A program made the position numbers and the translations under genes. Positions 28,234 through 34,976 of a DNA stretch of 52,851 nt are shown here, in pieces. How positions within the stretch are numbered: the stretch's first letter is position 1; the number at the start of each line of letters is the position of its first letter. Source of the stretch: an uncultured Spirochaetota bacterium (GTDB lineage: Bacteria > Spirochaetota > Spirochaetia > Treponematales > Rectinemataceae); NCBI GenBank assembly GCA_903821875.1, contig CAIJMU010000063.1, positions 1 to 52,851 on the forward strand. Direction: 5' to 3'. The notes beneath the pieces are model-generated. The model saw only the letters and a list, made by a program, of their open reading frames with translations. It did not search any database and was not told the DNA's origin.

Positions 28234-28560
28234 TCAGGTCGACTGCAGTAACTCCACGTGCTTTTTCCGTTTGTCGAGGACGGTTGCCTCGGCGCATTCG
28301 GCCATTTCGAGGATGCAGGGAGCGACGAGCCTGTACTCGACCAGGGTCCCCCGCTTTTCGTCTTCGATGAGGCCGACCCTCTTGAGCTGGCTCAGGTGCT
28401 TGGACGCGATCGACTTTTCTATGCCGACCTCGACCGCCAGCTCGCAGACGCACCAGGGCTTTTCCCTGAGCTTTTCGAGCATGAAGATGCGCATGGGGTG
28501 GGAGAGGGCCTTGAACATCTCAGCCCTGAGCTTGTACCTCGCCTTGTCTCGGGCATTCAT
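28234..28560 (-). CDS. ArsR/SmtB-family transcriptional regulator
   Basis: A 108-residue winged-helix repressor. The helix-turn-helix reads ALSHPMRIFMLEKLREKPWCVCELAVEVGIEKSIASKHLSQLKRVGLI. The pair CVC in the recognition region recalls the ELCVCDL metal site of ArsR, so it could sense arsenite or another thiophilic ligand, or a thiol redox state. The ATG at 28560 faces the thioredoxin-permease operon, with two inverted repeats in the 89-base intergenic region, so it probably represses both directions. Confidence 0.9.
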   Translation of the reverse strand: MNARDKARYKLRAEMFKALSHPMRIFMLEKLREKPWCVCELAVEVGIEKSIASKHLSQLKRVGLIEDEKRGTLVEYRLVAPCILEMAECAEATVLDKRKKHVELLQST

Positions 28561-28569
28561 GGACTAAAG

Positions 28570-28626
28570 TTGCAATGTTGCGAAACAAATGTCAACAGCT
28601 ACTTGACAGATTAGTGCAAAGTTGCA
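28570..28626. promoter_or_regulatory. Divergent promoter region with two ArsR-type operators
   Basis: Two related sites, TTGCAATGTTGCGA at 28570-28583 and TGCAAAGTTGCA at 28615-28626, each form an inverted repeat of TGCAA/TTGCA with a 2-base spacer. Perfect TTGACA -35 boxes lie at 28603-28608 (plus) and 28590-28595 (minus), pointing in opposite directions. The sites fall where the -10 region or start of each promoter should be, fitting repression of both genes by the ArsR protein; -10 boxes are weak. Confidence 0.6.
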
Positions 28627-28649
28627 AAATAGAGAAACAAGGGGATTAC

Positions 28650-28883
28650 ATGAAAGTCCAGATTCTCGGTTCGGGTTGTGCCAAATGCAAGCTTCTCGAA
28701 AAGAACGCCAGGGAGGCCGTTGCCGAACTTGCCCTCGAAGCCGAAGTTGTCAAGGTAAGCGACATCGAGAGCATCATGGCCATGGGAGTGATGTCGACGC
28801 CGGCCCTCGCCATCGACGGAGTGGTGAAGAGTTCGGGGCGAGTCCTGAGCAAGGACCAGATCACGGCCTTTCTCGTCCAGTAG
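28650..28883 (+). CDS. Small thioredoxin-fold redox protein (CxxC)
   Basis: A 77-residue thioredoxin-like protein, MKVQILGSGCAKCKLLEKNAREAV, with the redox pair CAKC at residues 10-13 and the cis-proline context MSTPALAIDG near 50. Proteins of this size are often called small redox-active disulfide protein 2 and are found beside ArsP-like permeases. The ATG at 28650 has AAGGGG upstream; an in-frame extension upstream would read through the operator region. The permease gene starts one base after its stop. Confidence 0.9.
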   Translation: MKVQILGSGCAKCKLLEKNAREAVAELALEAEVVKVSDIESIMAMGVMSTPALAIDGVVKSSGRVLSKDQITAFLVQ

Positions 28884-28884
28884 C

Positions 28885-29844
28885 ATGTGGCAAGAAACTG
28901 TCGACCGGCTGGTCGACTGGATTTTCAGCGCGAAAGGCGGTCAGTCCCCCGACTCCGCCCTCGCCCTGGCCCTGAATTTCTTCATCTACGATACCGTGAA
29001 GATATTTATCTTGCTAATTGTGATTATATTTGCGATCTCGCTCCTCCGGAGCTTCTTCCCGCCGGAAAGGACCAAGGGCTTCCTCGAGAAGGTTCCGGAG
29101 TTTGTCGGGAACATCCTCGCCGCCCTCCTCGGCATCGTGACGCCCTTCTGCTCCTGCTCGGCGGTGCCCCTCTTCATCGGTTTCATCGAGGCAGGGGTAC
29201 CCCTCGGTGTCACCTTTTCCTTCCTGGTCTCGGCGCCCATGGTCAACGAGGTGGCCCTCGTCATGCTCTGGGGGCTCTTCGGCTGGAAGATAGCCCTCCT
29301 CTACATCGGGAGCGGCCTGGTCGTCGCAATTGTGAGCGGTGCCATCATCGGGAGGCTCCACCTCGAGAAGTGGGTCGAGGAGTACGTCTACAGGATCCAT
29401 TCGGGCGAGGCGGTTCTCGAGACCTTGACCTGGAAGGACCGGCTCAAGTACGCATCCGCCGCTGTCGGTGAGATCGTGGGAAAGGTCTGGGCCTATGTGA
29501 TCGTCGGGATTGCGATAGGCGGATTCATGCACGGCTATGCGCCGGCCGATCTTCTGGCCCGGTATGCGGGGCCAGCTGTCTGGTATGCCGTGCCGGTGGC
29601 CGTCCTCATCGGTGTCCCCCTCTATTCCAACGCCGCGGGTGTAATACCAATTGTCAAGGTATTGATGGAAAAGGGCATGGCCCTGGGCACCTCCCTCGCC
29701 TTCATGATGGCAGTCACGGCCCTCTCCCTCCCCGAGGCGGTCATCCTCAGGAAGGTGCTGAAGCCCAGGCTCCTGGCCCTCTATTTCGGCATAGTGGCTA
29801 TCGGCATCATGCTGACCGGCTACCTGTTCAACGCGGTCCTCTGA
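28885..29844 (+). CDS. ArsP/DUF318-type permease
   Basis: A 319-residue membrane protein with about eight hydrophobic segments. It has the family signature TPFCSCSAVPLFIGFIEAG near residue 86 and SAPMVNEVALVMLWGLFG near 116, and a second repeat with LIGVPLYSNAAGVIPI near 238. The cysteines in FCSCS are conserved in the family. Relatives export trivalent organoarsenicals or have undefined roles. Cotranscription with a small thioredoxin and divergence from an ArsR regulator suggest metalloid or thiol-compound export, but the substrate is inference. Confidence 0.88.
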   Translation: MWQETVDRLVDWIFSAKGGQSPDSALALALNFFIYDTVKIFILLIVIIFAISLLRSFFPPERTKGFLEKVPEFVGNILAALLGIVTPFCSCSAVPLFIGFIEAGVPLGVTFSFLVSAPMVNEVALVMLWGLFGWKIALLYIGSGLVVAIVSGAIIGRLHLEKWVEEYVYRIHSGEAVLETLTWKDRLKYASAAVGEIVGKVWAYVIVGIAIGGFMHGYAPADLLARYAGPAVWYAVPVAVLIGVPLYSNAAGVIPIVKVLMEKGMALGTSLAFMMAVTALSLPEAVILRKVLKPRLLALYFGIVAIGIMLTGYLFNAVL

Positions 29845-29866
29845 CCGGAAGGGGAAGGAGGAATTC

Positions 29867-31183
29867 TTGAAGAAGCAGCCCATCCTGGAGAAGGCGACCA
29901 TTCCGGACGAGGCCCTCCAGCGCTTTCTGCGCTATGTCAGCTTCGATACCCGTTCGGATCCCGATTCGGAAACCCATCCCTCGACCAGGGGGCAGACGTT
30001 CCTTGCCGAGCTCCTTGAGTCCGAGCTGGAGTCCCTGCATGGACCGTGGAAGACCGACCGCCTTGCCGATGGATCGCTCCTGGTCAGGGTGCCGCCCTCG
30101 CCCGGGAGGGAGTCAGCCATCAAGGCGGCCTTTGTCGCCCATCTGGACACCTACTACGGACTCCAGGGCGCGGCCTCGTCTCGTGTCGTGGATTGTGATG
30201 GAGCTGCCATCCACCTGGGCCAGGATGTCTCCATACCTGGCATGATGCTCGCTCCCTTCGCAGGAAAGCGTCTAGTTGTGACTGACGGAAGCGGCTTGCT
30301 CGGAGCCGACGACAAGGCAGGGGTCGCGGCCCTCATGACTGTCCTGTCGCATCTGGCGAAGGGCGGCGAGGGCTCCAGGCATGGTCAGGGCTACAAGCAC
30401 GGCCCCCTCGATTTCTGGTTCACGACGGACGAGGAAATCGGCCGCATCGGCATCGATGCCCTGCCTCCCGGGCTCGGCGAGTCGTGGAAGGTGCTCTGGA
30501 CCCTGGACGGGGAAGACCTCTCTGAATTGTCCGTCGGTGACCTGGCCATACGCCGTGCGAGGGTGGTTTTCCATGGCGTGGACGCCCATCCCTGCCTCCA
30601 CGGTCAGGACCTCGTTCCGGCACATTACGCGGCTTCGCGCTTTGTCGATCGCCTCGCTGCCCTTCCAAATCCCATGACGACTGCTGGGCGCGACCCCTTT
30701 TTCCAGGTTGCATCCATCGAGGGTCGCCCGGAGAGGGCCGAGGTCTTTTGCCGCTTCGCTTCCTTCGAGGGCCAGGACCTTCCAGGCATGGAGGAGTCCC
30801 TCCTCCGCATCGCGAGAGAATCGGCACTGGCCTACGGTGCCCGCCTTGAGGTCGAACTGTCCACCGGCAGCGCAAATTTCCACGAGGCGGTTGCCTCCCA
30901 TCCGCAGTTGATCGATCCCGGGCGAAGGGCCTTGGCAGCGAGGGGCTTCAGGGTACGGGAAATCGAGATTCGCGGTGGCACGGACGGTGGTCTCCTGTCC
31001 GTGACCTTTCCAGCGCTTCCCACGCCCGATCTCGGGACAGGGGCGAGGAATCCTCATTCCCGCGCCGAGTTCCTTGTCGTCGACGAGTTGCTGGCCCTGC
31101 CGGGTATCGTCCTCGACATGATTTCCGAGTATGCTGCAGCCGCTCCCATGGGAGCTGAAGTCAAGGCGGACGAACAGGAGTAG
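29867..31183 (+). CDS. pepT: Peptidase T (tripeptide aminopeptidase)
   Basis: A 438-residue M20-family di-zinc peptidase. Metal and catalytic residues are visible in FVAHLDTYYG near residue 89, GLLGADDKAGVAALMT near 143, FTTDEEIGRIG near 185, LWTLDGEDL near 207 and RNPHSRAEF near 390. The start is a TTG at 29867 with AGGAGG six bases upstream. Peptidase T removes N-terminal residues from tripeptides in the cytoplasm. Its position ahead of two peptide-type ABC permease genes suggests a role in using imported peptides. Confidence 0.9.
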   Translation: MKKQPILEKATIPDEALQRFLRYVSFDTRSDPDSETHPSTRGQTFLAELLESELESLHGPWKTDRLADGSLLVRVPPSPGRESAIKAAFVAHLDTYYGLQGAASSRVVDCDGAAIHLGQDVSIPGMMLAPFAGKRLVVTDGSGLLGADDKAGVAALMTVLSHLAKGGEGSRHGQGYKHGPLDFWFTTDEEIGRIGIDALPPGLGESWKVLWTLDGEDLSELSVGDLAIRRARVVFHGVDAHPCLHGQDLVPAHYAASRFVDRLAALPNPMTTAGRDPFFQVASIEGRPERAEVFCRFASFEGQDLPGMEESLLRIARESALAYGARLEVELSTGSANFHEAVASHPQLIDPGRRALAARGFRVREIEIRGGTDGGLLSVTFPALPTPDLGTGARNPHSRAEFLVVDELLALPGIVLDMISEYAAAAPMGAEVKADEQE

Positions 31184-31186
31184 TGT

Positions 31187-31510
31187 ATGGCCAAGGCTGT
31201 CGTCGAAGTGGATCCGGGGATATGCGGTTTCCCGGCGCGAATCAGCGCGAGTTCTGAGGATGGCATGGCTTGCTCCCTCGTCATCGAGAGCGGATGCGAG
31301 GCCATTACCGCCCTTGCGGCGGAGTTGACGCAGGTTGACGCCTACGAGGTGGCTTTTACCAATTTCGCCGAGAATCCCGTGTACCTCGCAGCCTCCCGAC
31401 ACTACAAGCACGCAGCCTGCCCTGTCCCCTCAGCCATCGTGAAGGCTGTCGAGATCGCCTGCCGCCTCGCCCTTCCGAAGGCTGTCCATTTTGCGCCGAA
31501 GGTGGAGTGA
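31187..31510 (+). CDS. DUF6951-like small protein
   Basis: A 107-residue cytoplasmic protein that opens MAKAVVEVDPGICGFPARISASSEDGM and ends with a conserved ACPVPSAIVKAVEIACRLALPK segment. I recognise this pattern as the DUF6951 family, of unknown function. The cysteines in GICGF, SGCEAI, AACPVP and EIAC are suggestive of a redox or metal role. It starts three bases after pepT, so it is part of the same operon. Confidence 0.75.
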   Translation: MAKAVVEVDPGICGFPARISASSEDGMACSLVIESGCEAITALAAELTQVDAYEVAFTNFAENPVYLAASRHYKHAACPVPSAIVKAVEIACRLALPKAVHFAPKVE

Positions 31511-31525
31511 AGGAAGGCTCTGGGC

Positions 31526-32587
31526 TTGAAAGACCTCTTAGCGTATTATCCCCTGCGCCGCGTCCTCCACGGCCTGGCGATGTATGTCCTCCTCGTGCTC
31601 GCCCTTTCGGTTGTCTTCAACCAGGTGGCCGAGAAGAGCCTGCGCTCCCAGGTGGACGAAGAGGTTGTCCGGGTCCTGCGCCTGTCCGGAAATCTCGAAC
31701 CTGCGGCCTTTGATGCGCTCAAGGCCTCCACCTACGGGGAGCTGAAGTCACGCTATCACCTCGATGAGAGCTGGGCTTCCAGGGTGCTCTGGCGGGCCGC
31801 GGATGTCCTGAGTTTCCGTTTCGGCCAATCGGACTCGCTGAAATCCGCGAGCGGAGAGCGCTCGGTCCTCGGCCTCCTGCTCGAAGTCCTTCCCAATACC
31901 CTCCTTCTTTTCGGCAGCGAGGCCATCCTCGTCATGGCCCTCGGCCTGGTCGTCGGGCTCCTCGCAGCCCGGCGGCGTGGCGGCATCCTCGACCGGGGCC
32001 TGTCGGTCCTGCCCATGTTCCTGAACGGCTTTCCCCCTTGGTGGATCGGCATGCTTGCCCTGATGGCCCTGGCCTATGCCCTCCCGCTTTTCCCCTCCGG
32101 CGGCATCCAGTCCAATCCCGCACCGGCGGGTCTGCGCAGAGGATTCGACCTCCTGTGGCACCTTGCCCTGCCCCTGCTCGTCCTGGTAGCGCTCAACCTC
32201 TGGGGCTTTGCCCTCCAGGTCCGGAACCTCGTCGTCGGACTCGTGGAAAGCCCCTGGATACGGGCCGCACGATCCCGCGGCGTGCCCGAGACCAGCATCC
32301 TTTTCCGCCATGTCCTGGCGGGGGCGAGGCCCGCCCTCCTGACGATGCTCGTGATGGGACTCCTCCAGTCGATCTCGGGGAACCTATTAATTGAAGGTAT
32401 CTTCGGATGGCCGGGCATCGGCAACCTCTACTTCATCGCAGTGCAGCAGTCCGATGTTCCCGTACTCCTCGGGGTACTCGCCTTCCAGACCTTTCTCAAC
32501 CTCGTGGGCCTGGTCGGGCTCGACCTGGCCTACCGCCTCCTGGATCCCCGCGTGGCGGCGCGCGACCTCGCCGGCGCCCGGGCATGA
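31526..32587 (+). CDS. Peptide-type ABC transporter permease (DppB-like)
   Basis: A 353-residue inner-membrane permease, read from a TTG at 31526 with GGAAGG about eleven bases upstream. Five or six hydrophobic segments are visible, with GLVESPWIRAARSRGVPETSILFRHVL near residue 235, which is the EAA loop that docks on the ATPase, and IEGIFGWPGIGNLYF near 288, a hallmark of DppB proteins. A periplasmic stretch of about 90 residues follows the first membrane segment. The next permease overlaps its stop by four bases. No ATPase gene is in the window. Confidence 0.9.
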   Translation: MKDLLAYYPLRRVLHGLAMYVLLVLALSVVFNQVAEKSLRSQVDEEVVRVLRLSGNLEPAAFDALKASTYGELKSRYHLDESWASRVLWRAADVLSFRFGQSDSLKSASGERSVLGLLLEVLPNTLLLFGSEAILVMALGLVVGLLAARRRGGILDRGLSVLPMFLNGFPPWWIGMLALMALAYALPLFPSGGIQSNPAPAGLRRGFDLLWHLALPLLVLVALNLWGFALQVRNLVVGLVESPWIRAARSRGVPETSILFRHVLAGARPALLTMLVMGLLQSISGNLLIEGIFGWPGIGNLYFIAVQQSDVPVLLGVLAFQTFLNLVGLVGLDLAYRLLDPRVAARDLAGARA

Positions 32588-33801
32588 ATCGCTTTTTCCA
32601 CAGCCGCTCGGGAGTGGCCGGCCTCGTGCTGCTCGGGCTGCTCGGCCTCGTTGGAGCCTTCGGCCCGCTGTTGGCACCCTACCCTGAGGCTGCCAGCCAT
32701 TGGCGTGACATCAGCTACTGGCAGGATAGTCCCGCCGCAGTTCCTCCCGCCTGGACGAGGGGTCCCTGGAATAGCAGCAGAGTCGCAGCCAGTGCACGTG
32801 TGTCAGGCGGCAGTCCCGAGGAAAGCGCCATGGAGGGTGGCGCAAGCAAACTCACCTGGAGGTTTTCCCTCAATCCCTTGGGTACCACAACTGGTCGCGA
32901 CCTGGTTCTGGTCCTCCCGGGTGAGGGCCAGCTACCCGTCCTCGTGGGGGTAAAAGCGCTGGACGGAAATGAGCACGAACTCGCGCGAAAGATCCTTAGG
33001 GTATCCGGGGCGGAACCCGCGCGACTTAGCTTCCCTGCCGTGGTGGGAAGGGAGCTGGTGGTGACCGAGTACAAAGTGCCCGGTAGTCCCCCGCCGGAGT
33101 CGCCGCTACTGATTTTGCCTGGTCAGGTCTCCGGTCTCATGGGGACCGACGTGGCCAAGCGCGACATCTTTACGGGCATCGTGCTCGGGATCCGCTGGGC
33201 TCTCCTCCTCGGGGTCCTGGTGAGCTTCATCACCGTGATGACCGGGATCATCCTGGCAATCGGTGCAGCCTGTACTGGAGGATGGGTGGATCTCCTGATC
33301 AATCGTATCTATGAGTTCTTTTCACTGATGCCCATCCTGCCCTTCCTCATCGTCCTGTCGGCGGTATTCAAGCCCTCGCTGTGGACCTTCGCGGCCCTTG
33401 CACTCCTCTTCTTCTGGACCAAGGCCTTCAAGCCGGTCTACGCGATGGCACTCCAGATCCGTGAGGAAGGCTATATCGAGGCGGGAAAAAGCATCGGGAC
33501 GAGCAGGTGGTACAGAGCATTCAAGTATGTGCTTCCAGCCCTCCTGCCCTATGGCTTTTCCATCATGGCGCTCTCGGTACCCGGCATCATCCTCTACGAG
33601 GCGGGCATCAGCATCCTCGGACTGGGAGACTCGACGGTCGTGACCTGGGGGCAGATGCTCCATGACGCCTTTGCCCAGGGTGCGGTCATCAACAGGCTCT
33701 GGTGGTGGATACTTCCGCCGGGGCTCATGATTTCGATCACTGGAATCGCCTTCTCACTGCTGGGACGGGGCCTGGAGAGGGTCTGGGATCCCAGGGGCTG
33801 A
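32584..33801 (+). CDS. Peptide-type ABC transporter permease (DppC-like) with large periplasmic insert
   Basis: A 405-residue permease. The ATG at 32584 overlaps the previous stop (ATGA); a longer upstream frame is a shadow of that gene. One membrane segment near residues 10-30 is followed by about 150 residues that are probably periplasmic, then DVAKRDIFTGIVLGIRWALLLG and further membrane segments. The EAA loop is IREEGYIEAGKSIGTSRWYRAFKYVLP near residue 295. Ordinary DppC proteins are near 300 residues, so the insert adds about 100. The partner ATPases and possibly the binding protein lie elsewhere or at 34977. Confidence 0.9.
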   Translation: MNRFFHSRSGVAGLVLLGLLGLVGAFGPLLAPYPEAASHWRDISYWQDSPAAVPPAWTRGPWNSSRVAASARVSGGSPEESAMEGGASKLTWRFSLNPLGTTTGRDLVLVLPGEGQLPVLVGVKALDGNEHELARKILRVSGAEPARLSFPAVVGRELVVTEYKVPGSPPPESPLLILPGQVSGLMGTDVAKRDIFTGIVLGIRWALLLGVLVSFITVMTGIILAIGAACTGGWVDLLINRIYEFFSLMPILPFLIVLSAVFKPSLWTFAALALLFFWTKAFKPVYAMALQIREEGYIEAGKSIGTSRWYRAFKYVLPALLPYGFSIMALSVPGIILYEAGISILGLGDSTVVTWGQMLHDAFAQGAVINRLWWWILPPGLMISITGIAFSLLGRGLERVWDPRG

Positions 33802-33828
33802 TTTCGGGGGTAGACTTCCGGAAAGCCG

Positions 33829-33848
33829 GCCTTTTTGCGCGAAAAGGC
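33829..33848. terminator. Bidirectional terminator-like hairpin
   Basis: GCCTTTT and AAAAGGC form a 7-bp stem around TGCGCG between convergent genes ending at 33801 and 33865. The A/T part of the stem could act as the tract on either strand. Confidence 0.4.
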
Positions 33849-33864
33849 AGACCCCGGGCAGTCC

Positions 33865-34932
33865 TCAAGGGTCCCGCATCCTTGCCAGGAAGGTCCGGTA
33901 GTCATCATAGATACCACGATCGAGGAGCATTGTCGTGTGGCTCACCCCGTAGCCGCTCAGATCCTCGATGCCTTGTTCTCGGGCGAATCTAAGGGTCTGG
34001 TCCATTGGAGTCAATTGATCCCATTGGGCGTAGAGCAGCTCGATGTTTCCGGGAGAGGTGAGGGTCCTGACCCCGGCTGGCGAGAAGGCCGCGTAGGCCC
34101 GGGAGAGGAGTCCACGATCGAGGCCGGCAGCCTCGAGGAGTTCGCGCGCCCGTCTGAGGTGGGGATTGTAGAGCAGTGTCATCCAGTCGACGACTGGAAT
34201 GAGAAGGCTCATGTGATCGAGCACATCACGCGAGGACAGTGTCCAGAGGAGCGCTGCGCCCATCGATCCACCCCAGCCCGAAACCGAGGCGACCCCCTCG
34301 CTTTCGAGGAAGGCATAGCCCGAGCGGAGATCAGCGAGGGTTCCAGCAAAGGTACGGAGGTTGACGGTCGTATCGATAGAGAGCAGCCCCTCGCCTGCTC
34401 CATGACCAATTGTTTGCCGTTCGAGATGGTAGGGCAGATCGTAGAAGAGGATCGCATAACCCTCGTCAAGTTCCACTTCAAGGAAATTCCGGATCAGCGC
34501 AAAAGCCAGGTCCGATACCCCGTAGCCCGGTACCCAGAGTATGACCTTTTGTCCAGCGAGCGGCCCGCGGCGATAGAGGTAGAAGACCGAGCGGTCGCCG
34601 AGGGCGGAGGGGAAGCTCAGTCGCTCCTCGACAAGGTCAGGATAGGCCCTGCCTTTCAGGCTCCACCGATCAAGTGCCTCCCGGCGCATTTCCGAAGGGT
34701 CGACGACCGGTATGGCGAAGGGGTCGAAGTCTGCGAGGAAGGCCGTGAGGCCCGCCCTGCTGTCGGTCGGCCTTTCGGCGGCAAGGCGCTTTCCGATTTC
34801 GTCGAGCCCTGAATCGTCCAGGCCCTTCTGGAGGCTCGCGCAGCCGCCGCCAGCCATGAGCAGACCGAGCACAAGGGCGATGAGGAGGGGAAGGGCCGGC
34901 TTGTGCGCGATCATTGGCATTGAGTGTTTCAT
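33865..34932 (-). CDS. Alpha/beta-hydrolase-like lipoprotein
   Basis: A 355-residue protein with a lipoprotein signal peptide (PALPLLIALVLGLLMAGGGC), the cysteine near residue 31 being the lipid site. The mature part has an alpha/beta-hydrolase layout: VILWVPGYGVSD near residue 129 resembles the oxyanion region and SVSGWGGSMGAALLW near 216 is the nucleophile elbow with Ser in GGSMG; a late YGVSHTTM segment may supply the His. It is probably an exported esterase or acylhydrolase anchored in a membrane. It follows the long binding-protein gene by 44 bases on the same strand. Confidence 0.72.
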   Translation of the reverse strand: MKHSMPMIAHKPALPLLIALVLGLLMAGGGCASLQKGLDDSGLDEIGKRLAAERPTDSRAGLTAFLADFDPFAIPVVDPSEMRREALDRWSLKGRAYPDLVEERLSFPSALGDRSVFYLYRRGPLAGQKVILWVPGYGVSDLAFALIRNFLEVELDEGYAILFYDLPYHLERQTIGHGAGEGLLSIDTTVNLRTFAGTLADLRSGYAFLESEGVASVSGWGGSMGAALLWTLSSRDVLDHMSLLIPVVDWMTLLYNPHLRRARELLEAAGLDRGLLSRAYAAFSPAGVRTLTSPGNIELLYAQWDQLTPMDQTLRFAREQGIEDLSGYGVSHTTMLLDRGIYDDYRTFLARMRDP

Positions 34933-34976
34933 GCATGAGTCGCCAGGGTGGCCGGTGCCTTCCGCATTCCTGGATC

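Noticed and set aside
30272-31411. A 379-codon minus-strand frame opposite peptidase T
   Set aside because: It is antisense to a well-recognised metallopeptidase and has no family features.
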